In this document: piece by piece, positions 35,434 through 49,200 of the stretch
How positions within the stretch are numbered: the first letter of the stretch is position 1
Layout: each line of letters begins with the position of its first letter
Origin: Cheilinus undulatus
Lineage: Eukaryota; Chordata; Actinopteri; Labriformes; Labridae
DNA: 64,000 bases
Assembly: GCF_018320785.1 (NCBI RefSeq)
Contig: NC_054869.1
Coordinates: forward strand, 30,978,289 to 31,042,288
Reading direction: 5' to 3'
The notes under the pieces: generated by a model
What the model was told of the DNA's origin: nothing
Seen by the model: the letters and a program-made list of their open reading frames with translations, nothing else
Databases searched by the model: none
Program-made: the position numbers and the translations under genes

Positions 35434-38400
35434 TTAAGTGTCAAACAGACCATCCCTGCAGCTTGACAAATATTTCAGAGGTGTGTGATTGCTCTGAAAT
35501 GTTGCTCAAGAGTCTCTTCTCTTTTAGGTGTGAAAATGCACTCTGACACATTTTCACAATACAAGACAAAGCTAGGAAAATTCTAAATCTTGCTAAATGC
35601 TTTAAGTCAGCATGAAGTTTTTTTCTAAACAGCCAGAAAACAGGAAAGATATATTTCCCTTTTAAACAGTTCAATGACTATTATGTTGAATGTGTGATAA
35701 TACTGAGAATTTGTTGTCTGATTAAGGAAAGAATGGTTGTTTTTAAATAGCTGTGTTTCCCCCACACTCACAAGCACAAGTATAGCACCCAGCAGGCGCA
35801 CACTGGAATGTCGTTCGTCAACAAACTCCCCTCCCCAGGTCAGCGACAGAGTTACCACCTTTGTCATAACAATGCACACACAACACACTCAGTCAGAACA
35901 TTCACATGTAGTTGGAAAAAAGTCTGTTTATTGTGATGATCTGACTAAAACAGGAGCTTTAAAAAGCATGAAAACATTTCTGACTGAAAACACACAAAAA
36001 TGAAATGACACCAGTATTAACTTTCAAATTTAAAATTTAGTCTTAGTCTTCAGACAAAAGTATTATTTACTGTTAGTCACATTTTGTCATTTTTAAGCTT
36101 TAAAGTGTTTGGCTAGTTTTACTCGAGGAAAACTCAAACAAATTTTAGTCCTGTTTTCACTTTGGCAGGAAATCATGGAGTGAAAAACACAGCAAAGTGT
36201 GTTTTCAAAATCCACATGACCACAACGCATTTAGTTCAAGACATTTAAATAGTTTTACAAAGGCGCTTAGAGATTCATTCAATAGTTTTTTAAAATTCTA
36301 TTAATGCATAAATCCTTTGGAAGTCATAATGGTGGAAAATTTAGTTTCTTTAATTACTTTTTGACAGGGGTGACTCAAGATTTTTTTATTTATCAAGGGT
36401 GCCATGACAGAAAAAAAGTTGGGAAAACACAGCTTTAACTGATTTAAGAGACATCGATAAAAAATTCGGACATACCTTATATATATATGTGTGTCTGAAT
36501 TTTTCACACGTTTAACAAGAAACCCAATCTCATGTTCTTTTAATTATGTTTGCACACTGATGCCGAAACTTTCACCAACTTTCCACCTAAAAGAGACTGA
36601 ATTAAAAGTCGCTCTCCAACCCTAAAATTAGTGATTTCAACTCAAGTGACAATAATGTGCAGTTTACTGTGGATACAAGGGGATACTTTAATGAGCAGGA
36701 CTACACAAAGGAACTTAAGGATTTAAAGACATTTTTTGTCTATTTTGCACCATATAATTCATTTCACCTAAATAGTACAGGTTTGTTTTGAAGGAGAATG
36801 TTTACCTTGTTTTTTATTCTCATCTTGTGGAGTGCTTTTTACTAATCTTTTAGCAGGCTCATTGTCGCCGTGATGCACAAAGCACCATGCTTTCTCCCTA
36901 AAAGCCAACTCTGCATAAAACAGGTTTCTTAGGAAACCTGATACCCTCTAACATCTGAACCCTGACCTCTTTCCGTCTTAAGCTACCAACCCCCATCTCT
37001 TCTTGTGACCTCTGACACTCTTGAATTCCACAAACAGCAGCCCATCTTCAGCATGGTTAGCATATTAATGTTGTGATGAAGAAAGTGCCAGTCTTTGTGA
37101 TTTAACATCATAGATGTCACTTCAGAAAAGACCTTCATCGGCTTTGCCTGAATCAGGTTTTTCAGAATTGTTGTATGTGTGAACAAACAAAGGAAAACTC
37201 CCAGGGCTGAAAAAGTTGAGTCAAACTGCAGCCGAGTCACTCGAGACCTCCTGAAAGGGGGAGTCTATCCCCATGAGACTCTCTATAAGAATACTCAGCT
37301 TAAGAGAAGAATTAATGCCTGGGATACAGAAAAGTGCTATAACCAGTTGTTATTCTATACAAAAGACTTTAAACTTCTGTAAGGAACTTTTGGTTTGTGT
37401 AGCACCCCCTGTTGATAAAGCAGGACATCCTCTCTCTTTGCTAATGTTGTGTAAGAGTTTAAATTAAATCTCTGTCTTATAACAGCCAGATGTATAATTT
37501 TTTCTGTACAAGATATAACATTATGTCTGTGTGCGCAGCATAAACTTCTGTCTTACACCTAACTCCCTGGCATTGCTTCCAGACATTGAAAATAGCTACA
37601 CAGAAATAGTTAGTCTTGTTAATGATTGTCTTGTTTGATTTTGGAGGCCATAAAAGGCTCTGTTACGTTGCGCTACAGTTACAATTCAGCTGGACTGTTG
37701 TTCTTGTCCTAATACAGGCACAGCAAGAGAATTGGTTTACTGATAAAAGGATGTCCACCTTCACTGCAGCAGGTGGCAGTATGCTCCCTTAGGGGGTTAC
37801 ACTCTGGACCTTCTTCCTACTGACCATGCAGACAAGTTAGAAAGCAGCTAACTGGTGGTCAGAAAACATTTCTCTCTATTGTAAGTCATTCAGGCTCTCT
37901 CCTCCAGTTTCTAAGTCCGTGCACATGTGTTGTTCGGCAAAGCATGACCTGACGGCCTGTCATTGGTTGTCACAGCCCAGTTTAAATGCTTTCTGGGATA
38001 CAAACAGATGATATAGCAGCAGGCTAACCTGCTAGCTGCAGGAATGATCAAAAAATTGGTTATAAATGGATAAAAATACATCCAATATTGAAGTTTGTGG
38101 TGTGGATTTAATGTTTAAAGACGCAGAGAAGTCACCAAGTTCCAGGCTCCCTAGAAAACATTCTTTAAGAGCTATGAAGCATCATTAGAATGACACAATG
38201 GAGGTTTTCCAGAAGAAAAAACAAACAAACAAGTGGCTACGATTTATAGTTTAAAAGGTTATTGAACCTTGAATAACTCGTTTCTCTTCTTTTCCTATAC
38301 AACACCGGTCTCAGAGGGTTCATTGCCAGTGAAAAATACAATATTAACCTTACATATTCACACTTTACAAGAAGTTAGTCCACAGTCGTGTACGTCTATC

Positions 38401-39019
38401 ATGTGTCATGCTAACTCAAGTCGTATAAAGTCAACAAAACATAGTCGCTGCCTCCTGATAATTCTACATGACACTACAATCAGCACAAATCCCTCTTCTA
38501 ATAAGGGGGCATACACAAAAAAGACCTTTCTTTTCTGCTCTTTAATACATGACAGATGACAGCAAGTTTGTAAAAATCATACTAAAACAGCAACTCACAA
38601 AAAATATGCCAACAAGGCCTGAGTAGGTAACATTTCCTCCACCATACGTGCTGCCACAAGCCTATTTATCTCAGCTTTTTTGTTTACCTGTTGTAGAAAA
38701 TCAAGTGTTGGCTGCTTGGTAGTTGTCAGCATTATGCAGTTATCTTGAGCCTCACATGGGCTCTGGGGGTCTTCAGCCTCTAGCTTTGTGCCAGCATGCT
38801 GCCATTGCAGGTAGTATAAAAAATTTGATGCAGAGTTCACAGAAGTAAAGAGAGGTTTCTGGGCACAGTTTTCACTTATTTTGTGCAACAAATTCAAAAC
38901 AGTGCTCATGTTTCCGCACAGCTAAAGATGTCCTTATATGAGCCGATCTGCCGTTTCTTTCTTCCTACTCCATGGGCTCGAGCTGTCATTCACCTGAATC
39001 AGCTAGTTTACAGGTAGGA

Positions 39020-39185
39020 GGATTTACAGTAACGCTAGTGACGAGATCAATATTTTAAAGTAAAAGTAACATATTTACTAAGTTAGCAGCAATAATGTGT
39101 TACACTACTGTGTTACAGACAAATGTAATGTGATTACAGGAACAAGTTACCTCGCACTGCATTACACCCAACACTGGCTACAACA
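39020..39185. mobile_element. hAT-like repeat fragment ('cattacacccaacactgg' end)
   Basis: 'acagtaacgctagtgacgag' and 'aaagtaaaagtaac' lead to the terminus 'gcattacacccaacactgg'. This is the typical end of a widespread fish repeat carrying 'taacg...gttac' motifs. The other end could not be delimited. Confidence 0.4.
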
Positions 39186-39721
39186 CAAATATAATCTCAC
39201 TGTGTTACCTCGGTCAATTTCCAGTGATGAAAGCACAGCCAGTAACTTCTCTGTGTTTGGCTTGGTGGGATTGGTAGTATCAGTCTGTATGGACTTGGGA
39301 GCATAGGAGAGAAAAAGTGTCAGAAATTCTATAAACCTAAGCCTTAAGTGGACATAGGGTACATTTATACATGTGGTTTTCAGGTTTTCCTACAATGATG
39401 AGACATTTAAAAAGATTTCCTCTTATTCCGCTTCTTTTCTTAGGACAACAAAGCAGTTTTTTGCAAACAAGAATTCCTCAAAAATGTAAAAAATTCCATG
39501 CTGTTTCTAGAAAATGGAGTAAAATAAGATGTATGCATGCATGTTCATGTGCTTTTAAGGTTTATTTTATTTATTTATTTATTTATTTTTTTTGGTTCAG
39601 TATGTGTTTTGTTTTTTGATTTTTTTTTTTTGTTTCTTTTTTTGTCATTAAGGGTCCAAATGTTTATTCAACAAATTTGAGTGATTAAACATTTTCAAAA
39701 ATCTGGGTCGCAGTTTCTCTT

Positions 39722-40447
39722 AAAGACCCTGTAAAGTGAAATCCAAAGTTTTTGTCGTAACACAATAGATATGTTGGAATATGGTTACTGTAAACATGTG
39801 AAAACACTGAGATGACTGAATTTTGGATTTAAACCATTAGAAAGTTTTTCACCTCTTTCCTGGCTTGGTTTCATGTGGGCGGGGCTAATATGTGGGCTCA
39901 TGATGTCACAAGCTCACAGTGGGGAATAACTTCGCCCCTACTAACACTATAATATAAAATCACAGAGCAGTTCATCTCAGTACAGTCTGTTGTTAGTTGA
40001 TTTCATTGTCTTTATTGAAAGATAAGTCAGTTAAATGCTGTTTTTTTTTTTTTTGTTCATTGTGTGTTAAATTTGCCAAATCTATCAGCTGCAGTGGTCT
40101 ATGGATCACTTAAATTATCATAACAGAGATTTGAGCCAGAAAACTGACTTTGTCTCTTCTTCTAAGGTCAACAAGAGGTCAAAAGACAGGCTAATAGCGT
40201 GAGTGCTTTCCTCTCCAGATTAAAGTATTTTTTTTAATTTGAGAGGTTCGTATTTCTACGTAGTGGGCATGACTTCAGCTCATTCAACAGACTAACCCAC
40301 ACCGTCCTAGAACAGATTTTACTGCCTTAATTTTCATTACATTGAAGCTCAATTTTATCAACTCAGAGGTGTTTTATTTGAATGAAATTTGACCTGGGGG
40401 ATCAAAACACAGTGACCTGTCACACAACAAACCTAAATACAGATTTA
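39722..40447 (+). mobile_element. 730-bp MITE family, copy 3
   Basis: It begins 'agaccctgtaaagtgaaatc' and runs to 'aacctaaatacagattta'. The interior includes 'ctcctttcctgg'-type and 'gggcggggctaatatgtggg' segments also seen in copy 2. The far inverted repeat is lost or truncated. Confidence 0.6.
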
Positions 40448-43400
40448 CAGATGCTCCACTGCATGGCATGTGACCCCACTGTTCAGGGTGTCAGTCTTTC
40501 AGACCTTTGTTTGTGTGGCGCGTATCACGGTAACAGACTATATAAGTTAGTTCAGTTTCCTTCAGGATAAATAAAGTAAAAAACAAAAGGGTCATCAACC
40601 CCAGCTAAACTCTTCATTACTATCTTCTTGTCAAATCTTGTCTGGTTCTTTCTGGTGCTGGGAAATTGGTAAGATATTGTTGGAAAGTTTCAAAAGGCAG
40701 ATGACAAACAAACATGACTATAAAATTGCCTGTGTCTAATATTCATACATTCTGTGTCCTTCCGATTTAGGTGATAAGATATCAACTTTCACACAAAACC
40801 AAGACAATCATTAAAGTCCATTTATTTATTCATTTATTTAAGTCTTGCATGTTACTGTTTCTTATATCCTAATATGACATAAAAATAGAAGATGTTAGAT
40901 TGTGCTTATCAAACTCATTGAACAAACTGCGAACTATCCTGTTAACAGTGTGAATGATTTTGCCTTAGCTTGGACTTGTTTCTGATGTTTTCAAACAGAA
41001 TACAAGCTTATAAGCATTGATAGCTTAGCGTGTGTTCATAAATAGCCTCTAGCTCTCTGGTGACAGTGATGAAGTCCAGACAAAGATACCAGTGTGGGGG
41101 AAGACTCAGTGTGAACGTCATCCACCAGTGTTTTGCCAGGGACTTCTTTAGTGTGTATTCCTATGCCAGAACAGTGTTAAGGAGAGGACAGAGGAAAGGT
41201 GTAAGGAGACAGATTGGTCACCCTACTATAATAGCAACAACTGTGCGGAGTTATCATTCAACAGAGAGCTGACTTACACAAACACAGGCCGACAAACATT
41301 CCCTGCATACCTCCAGCAGCTCTGTCGCTCTGACACTCTTTTATTTGACGGACACGCTCACATACACAGGCATAAAAACATCCCGTCCGATTCCTTTTTA
41401 TATTATCTGTGCTTCTCTCTGCCTCTACAGCCCTCGGGGGGTTTCTCAGTCTAAATCTATTCCAGGATCCCACATGTCTCTACCAGAGCTGCAGCATTTA
41501 AACTCAGAGACACCGGATCACTGAGGAAATCTGGTACCTTTATACCATAAAGCCAGAAATAACTTTAAGCTATGGCCGTTATGATCTCTCTTTCTGTTTG
41601 TTTCTATCCCTGTAGCTTTTCTTGTTTTTTTCTGCCAGCAGGACCTTCGACACACTAATAAACAGACTTCTGTGTGGCTCCTAGTGGACACACAGTGACC
41701 TCTTAAACTGCCCCCATGTGGGTTATTATCTGCACACAAGCTCTGGTAGAGGCCATGCATCATTCGAGCACAGAACAATGTTTTGAATTGTAGAACAGAT
41801 TACACTACAATGTAGACAACACAGGCCATTGTATGAACAGGACATCAACAAAGAGCAGGCATGTCGCTCAGAATAATCCATTGAATTTCAGTGTTGCCAT
41901 AGAGTAAAAGTCATTGGTAAAAGCTGTTCAGAGGAATTTGGAGAAAAATGGAAAGTTTTTTGTAAATATGTACCATGCATTAAAGTGTGTCCACTTCTAC
42001 TGAATGTACTTAGAGTTAACTTATGGTATGTTTCAACCAAGACTCAGTTCAGTCAGCCATCTCATGTTTGTCACTATTCAAGCATTTATTATGGCAGCAT
42101 AGCATTTTGGGTGTTAGGCTCTTACTTGAACACTCTTTGCAGTTTTATTTTATGTGTAGAATTGAGAAGTGATGAGATAACATCTTAAACCTCCCGTTAC
42201 AGCCTACAGGTGGATGCTGGGGTGGAGTTGGGTTGAAGTGGGAGCGCAGTGCTGATCTAGGGCAGAGCTGACAATTGCAGAGCAGAGGAAGAGTCTGGAA
42301 ATCTTGCAGCTTAAGTAGACCACTAATTTAGGTGGATGTGAGTCATGTGATTTGATTAAGACACATGTCAAGCGTGAATCATTGGCTTGAGATTACGTCT
42401 GAAACAAGTAATGTGCTTCGTTCCAGTTTGGTTTGGTACATTTATCTGCATTTCCCCAACCCTAACCCAAATTACAGATACGGACCATCCTACTTTTTGC
42501 ACCCTTCGGTTGGGGCACCAAACAGACTCATCTAACCCTAACTTACTTTATTGGAATACATTTTCAATGTATTTGGATTATATAAATTATTTACTTGTAT
42601 ATTTTGGCATCTCAAACCCCTAAAAATATCAGGTGGCGTGACTGTCTGGGTAAATTAACAGATTATTGACTCTTTTAAAATAGTTTCGACTTTAAGATCC
42701 AATCAGAATACTTTGGCATAATTTTTTGGTTGAAATCTCAGAAATAAACAAATACTATTAAAATGTGTCAATATAAAGGTAGTAGGATCATCCTAAAACT
42801 TTTGCCCCGGAATTTGCAAGTTCTTAAATGTCGTCATGGCGCAACCATATTCATGGTAAATTTATTTTGAAATGAAGGGGTTAAAACGGATTGTGTCAAA
42901 ATTCATCATCTATTGAACTCCAGCTGAGAGTCATGGCCAAGTGAAATGGTTCCTTTCTTTTCAGTTTCAGGTGGCGTATATACTTTCCATGTCAGGTGGT
43001 ACATCTAATGTAAAACTGCTAAACTTTATTTTACCATACAGCTCTTGATTTTATCTTAAATATACATGTGGTCACTTTCTAACTGGAAACAAACTAGCAA
43101 TATCTGTTGATTTACAAGTCACAGTTGGGATTATATGCTCCTCCGATTCTTGTCCTTTCTTTTCAATTTTCCCAACTTTTTTTAAAGTCCTGGCATGGCT
43201 GTACAAGTCACCCAATACGTAATAGTTAGATTCGGCCAACCCATGATGTTAGTATTACAACAATATAATAGTAAAAGAAAAAAAAGATTTGTGATCATGG
43301 CTTACACTTTCAACTTACTGAATCTCTTGTACTGTGTTCTGCCATCTTGCTTCATTTGCAATGCTGCGTGTGGTTGCATGGCTCTTTGTCTCCTTATAGA

Positions 43401-43458
43401 TGTGGCGAGGGCCTCACGTGCACATGGGTCTGTGTACAGTTACCAATACAAAAAACAT

Positions 43459-43490
43459 GAAGAAGAAGAAGTAGAAAAAGAAGAAGAAGA
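43459..43490. repeat. (GAA)n trinucleotide repeat, imperfect
   Basis: About ten GAA/GAR units with two interruptions. It produces an acidic/basic reading on one strand and a Phe-rich one on the other; neither is a gene. Confidence 0.75.
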
Positions 43491-44619
43491 TTACAACACA
43501 GAGAGAGTGTGACTTTACTCTTAACACAGGATGACATAAATTTAATATATTACTAAATGACCAATATTTTTGCAACTTTATTAATAGTTTAAATGTCCCA
43601 CATGTCAACTTTAAAGGCTGAAATTTTGTTGTATTACCATACCTCAGCGAGCTCCAGCACAAAGCAAGGCCTGTATAAAATGCAGTTGCAGCTGCACACA
43701 TTCAAATCTTAAAGGGACCATTAGATGCAGAGTTAATTCTTTGTGCTTTTTCAATCTGCAGGGGGTCCTTAAAGGGGAGTGAAGGAGAAGGAGGAGGGAT
43801 CAGGAAGGAGGAAGAAACAAACAAGGAATAATTAGAGAAAGCTATTGTGTGACTGATAGAAAACATCAGACCTAAAAAGGGGATCCATAAAAAGAAGAGT
43901 AAAAATAGAGGAGGACATAGATATTAGAAATGAACAGACAGAAAATTCAGGTTAGATGGTGCACATGGGTTTCAGCGGTTATTGTTCTGAGAGCACGTGC
44001 ACAGATAGATCCATGGGGGGTAGTAAGCCCCTGATCTTTGCCCTCAGGCTTGAGAAATGCCATTTTGGCTGGTGTTAATTGCATTAGGCTGCAACTATCC
44101 TGACTTTTCATTTGAAATTACAAGAAAAAAGTACACCAACTGTAACAAAGATAAAACCTTCCTCAAAACAAGGCCATAGCTATACTTTTCTGATTCTTAC
44201 CCAGAAACAGTTCTTTACAACAATGTGTTAAAAGCCTAGTATTTATATTTTAGCTCAGATCTGCAAAGTATATTCAATATGTGGAACTGCTTCTAGAATT
44301 GGCCCAAAAAGAGAGAAAGAACAACAAGTACAATAAAACATCTTTAAAGCTCTTGCATGAGCTGAGAAACTCATGCCATGGAATTGCATTCCTTCTCATT
44401 TTTTTATAGGAAAGGGAAACGTTGAAAACAAAGGTTTGCAGGCTCTATTTATTACGTCTACAGAGCCTTCAACCTCCTCCATGCATGTGTTGGTTGACTA
44501 CATTAACTTGTGCCATCAACATGAGCACTTGCAAACACCCTTACACTGCCCTCTAGTGTTTAAACCCACAAATGCCTTCAATTTACTACACAACTTAATA
44601 TTTTGATGTCGGTACCCAA

Positions 44620-44685
44620 CAGTTGGTGTGGGAGTGTGTGTGGGTGTGGGGGTGTGGGTGTGTGTGTGTGTTTGGGGGGGCGGTT
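44620..44685. repeat. GT/GGGT-rich microsatellite
   Basis: Runs of 'gtgtgggtgt' end in (G)7. This is simple sequence only. Confidence 0.75.
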
Positions 44686-44964
44686 TCTGGGGTCAAGCCA
44701 ATCTGGGGGCCCATGGAGGTCAGCAAGATCACAGTTTGCTGTAAAGTTATGCTGTGATTTTATTTTTAACCTGAATAATGATCACTCAGATCAAAGTAAC
44801 AGTGAATTGTATTAATGGATGCTGAAGTACAAGTATAGCATTTTTCAAATATACTCTCCTTTTCTTAAAACAAAATTACCTTGTTACTGGTAAAGTTAGC
44901 AATGTGGAAGGTGCACTAAACCAAACCATTTGGAAAGAAAAGTTAGACTAGACAAAGCTAGGCA

Positions 44965-45290
44965 CAAATGTCAGGATGCCAAAAAATAAAACAAAATTAC
45001 AAAATTCTGAAAAGAGGCACAAAAAAGTCACAAAAATGGCCAAAAAGCACAAAATGGGTAAAAACTGGCAAAAACAAGTGGCATAAAGGAGCAAAACAGT
45101 GGAAAGGTGTAAAGTGGCAAAGGAGTGGCATTGAAGGGCAAAAACACAAAAATGGGTTAAAAGTGGCAAATGATGGGGAAAAAAATGTGCGTAGTGGCAA
45201 AAATGGGTCAGAAGTGGCTAAAAAGGGTGAAAAACTGCCAAAATAGCTTAGAAGGGCAAAAAGAAGCAGCAAAAATATGCAGAAACATAT
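44965..45290. repeat. A-rich minisatellite with 'gtggcaaaaa' units
   Basis: 'gtggcaaaaatgggt' and variants (aaaactggcaaaaa, aagtggctaaaaaggg) recur at about 12-25 bp intervals over 325 bp. Because the units lack stop codons, both strands carry an open frame of about 90 codons, which should not be taken as a gene. Confidence 0.75.
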
Positions 45291-45964
45291 TGAAAAAGGT
45301 CTAAAATGAGGTAACCATCAGCCAGGATGTTAGCACCATTTCTACACGTCTCACACACATGCATTGATATCATCAATAAATCACAGCTGGGGAGGGCCCA
45401 TTTTCTGGGTTTTATCAGGGGCCCAGCCAATGCTGTGGGAAGGCCAGGGTTCAGGAATACAATTTAAAGATTAGGAAGAATGTTGAAAAAAAAGAAATGA
45501 AAAAGATGAAAGAAGTTCAATAAAGACAAGGCTATTTTCAAGACATTTGCAGAATTTAAAACCTTGCATTTAAGTCACCACTGAGAGGTCACTGAGTATA
45601 ATTTTATGTTCCTGTGTAGATAATTGAATTTGCCTCCCTCTAACTTTAGTATGTCAACACTGTAGTGCGTTTCCTGAAAAATAAAAATTAAGAAAAAAGG
45701 AAAGAGATGGGAAAGGGGGAGGGGGTCAATGTGACTGCAGCAGACAACAACAGGAGATTTTTTGATTTAGGGCTATTTTTCATTCTGACTTTGGAAAGTG
45801 GCCATAATCTTATAAAGAGTAGACCCACATGCACAGTAAACTGATTATCTGAATTTAACTTGCATAATGAAGAAATCATGCAAACAAGATTATCCGTTAC
45901 ACTTTACTATGATGGGGTGTACCTTAAACCACTCAACCATCTGCACGCCCACAAACATGCCTAG

Positions 45965-46275
45965 ATTTTGCCCAATTTTTCAGTGCATGTAGACCGTTTA
46001 ATCTGGTAGGTTTTATTTGATTACATTCGTATTAGAGTAAAGTTTGTGAGTGGAAGCAGTGGAAGAAACAGTAAACATAGTGAGCAGCAGCATTAGGTGT
46101 CATGGTACAGCACATAATGCTCAACCAAACAAAGGATATGAATATTCCTCATCCAGGTGGGAAGAGACAGAGAAAAACTTGAGAACATGTCTATGAAAAT
46201 GGCCTAGGTTGGCTTTACAAAAATCATAGAACAAATTCACTGCCTATTGGAAATCACTTAGACTAGGTTACTACA
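45965..46275 (+). repeat. Old dispersed repeat, copy 2
   Basis: This matches 31,790-32,110 through 'tgcatgtagaccgtttaatc', 'tattagag', 'aaaggatatgaatat' and 'caaattcactgcctattgg' in the same order and orientation. No terminal repeats or coding sequence are visible. Confidence 0.5.
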
Positions 46276-49200
46276 AAATTAGGGTACAAATCAGTCTAAG
46301 TAGGCCCAAATCAGGGATGTGTACCTTTCCCTATATTAGGCTTGTGGTAATGTACTTGTAAAGGAAATCCAGTTGACAGAATAGGCCTTTCCTGGACCCT
46401 GACATCTTTGCTGTGTTCAAAAAGACTTGCTAAAAACACACATAAATAGCATAAGAATAGCTTTCAGTAATAACATAATGTTTAGACCCTCAGAGCTAAG
46501 CTGTTCTAGAGTTCAGTCTCATGAGTAAGAACAGCTGCACATGTCATGAAATTATGCTGACTCTAAAACAAGCTCAGGAGGAGCTTTAAAGATGCTCTCA
46601 GATGTAGGCTCATGTGCACATCTACATAGACTCTCACTCTCACACATGCTAGCTACACATAGGCTGCATATCACTCTGCACAGTGTAGGTGAAGACATTT
46701 GTAATAGGAGAGGACTTCCCCTGCAGAAGCCAGCAGTCGACACCAAATCCAGAGAAACGACATGTCCTTGACCTTTTGACATATATAGCATTTCAAATCA
46801 TGTTTATATGTGGGCTATGGCACACATGTTGGACCATGTGTGGCTGCATGTCAACCAGTACATATGCTGTTATTGACTGCTACTACTACATAGTAGTAGT
46901 AGCAGTAGTAGGCACTAGTAGGAGCTGCAAGTAGCCAGGATGTTGATGAATCATCAAGAGTCAAAGGGAGGAAAATCATATTTTCAAATGCAAAATCAGA
47001 CAATGTCTAATGTTAAGACGTCTGATTCGTTTCACTTTAGAGGAAAAAGCACGGACTGTATAAACAGATGGACGACATGAAAGCTACACAAAAATGAATC
47101 CAAAACAGTTAGAGCTCCCTCTACTGACTGACTGCATTAGAGGCCTTAAACCCTCCTCTATGTTAACATGCAGTAGTTTCAACTGGACAATCAAAATACA
47201 CATCAAATTAATATTTCCCGAGCACAGTTTGTTTCATTAGGCATAGTTCTTAATAGATAGTTTTCAGTTGTGTGGTCATTTCTATAACTTTCATTTTTGT
47301 AACTTATTTGATTCTATATGAAGTGTGTGATGCCATAATTGACCAGTGCTGCTCCAACAGTGCCTGCTAATCTGACAAGCTGAGAAGAGGAAGAAAATTA
47401 GAATTTGTTTGTTTTGGTTTGTGAAAGGGGCAGATCAGCCCTCCTGCCCCAAGAGCCAGTCCCCATTGTGAAGACTCTGGCTCTAAAAGATGTCACCAGT
47501 GTTGTAATTTGGTATAATATTTGTGTTAGAGGAAATGGCGGAAACACATTCTCCACCTAGAGGACATTTTCTTTGATATTTTCAAGTGCTAAATTAAAAA
47601 AAAAAAAAAACAATGCAAAAAAGGATCTGATTTGTGAATCAGGATTGATTTAACTTGACATGACTGAAATGGCATTTTGTTTAATTAGCCAAAAGTTAAA
47701 GTTGCCTTAGCTAACAGTTTATGGCACTGTAGTACCTGTCTAGGATGTAGTCAGCTTTCTGGGTCAGCGTATTTTCAAGCAGTTCAATTTTCTGGTTGAA
47801 ACGAGCCTCAAAAACAAGGAGAAACACTTTGTCGTCATTTTTTTTTAAAAAGAAAAACAAAAATGGAGCAATTTTCCTGATTATTCATTGTTGAAAGAAA
47901 TTCAAAAGGAAGAGGAAACGTGATCAGGAGGGAAACATTTCAAAATAAAAGCCCTCATAGCCATCCATTGTGTTTTACAGTGTAATAATAGGCCTATTTT
48001 ACTTACACAGTGTCTTATAAATTATCTTAATGGTACTGATTAATTGATGGACTAAAATATTATCTGAAGAATTTATGAACAGATAAGCCTGGACTGCAGG
48101 ATTTATTTATCCATGCATACTGCATGAGTCCACTTTTCTTTAACAGTTACACCCTTGTTTTGTCCTGTAGTCTTTTATTAAAATGTCCTGCTTTCCCACT
48201 GGGTCACCAGACGACCTTTTTCCTGAAGTCTTTCATCAAAATAAAAATTTTTCAAAAGGATTGAAAAAAAAATTATACACATTTTTAAATTGTTTTTTGT
48301 TTTCCTATTTTAATGAGTGAAATAAAAAAATGGGAAAAGAGCTCATTTTTTCTTTCTTTTTTTCTCCCCATTTTCCTCAAAAACAAAAAACTGAACATCA
48401 AGAGTTTGTCCAGATTTCTGAGATTCATTTTAACCAGGAAATGGTCCTGCCTGAAAATAAACTGACCCTTTGGCCCCATTTTCAGCAGGTATGTCAATTG
48501 CTAACTGGAAAAGGAATCAGGAGACACAAAACCAAAAAAGTAAACAATTATTCTGCATGGTAATTAGGACAATTAATCTCACTCCATCAGTAAATCTGTG
48601 TGGTATAAGTGAACTGCTTCACCGTTAACTCCTTATCTTGAAATTAAGTGACTAGGTTCCGTTTTAGACTGTCAAAATGACCCCTTGCATCATCTGTCAG
48701 TGTTACGCTAACAGCATCATCATTAAGAAAAAAACTAATCTTGTACTCTTGTTTTAACACATTACAAACTCAGTGAAGTTTTGTTTCCCTTTGTTTAAAA
48801 AGTTTATGTCTTATTATCATTACAACAGAGGGCTCAGATACACAGATGTTTTAATTTTCTGCAAAAAAGATGCCATCAACATTTTCTAAGTACACAGGGA
48901 TGATATTATCTATTAAGATAAAGGCTATGCAATTTCTAGTTAATATTTTGTAAACCTTTGCTGACATAGACTTTGGAGTGACACAGTTGTTCTGATGCTC
49001 CATTCAGAGATCTGTCAGTAGACCAGCTACTTCACATATATCACAAATTTGTCCTGAGAATTACATAAGTTTTAGTTCTCAATACTAAAGTCTGCACAAT
49101 AGCTTTCACCTTAAAAACTGTTGCAAAATACAGCTTAATGCTCAAAGCAAAATACTGTCCTACTAGAAATAAGCTGAGCCAAAACTAAAATGTGACTAAC

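Noticed and set aside
41060-41473. Basic 70-codon frames on both strands
   Set aside because: Short, with no splice-consistent partners or recognisable motif, in a repeat-rich region.
46880-46925. Possible CRISPR-like or regulatory palindrome ('tagtagtagtagcagtagta')
   Set aside because: It is a simple TAG/CTA triplet repeat with an internal palindrome. There are no repeat-spacer units, and the genome is eukaryotic.
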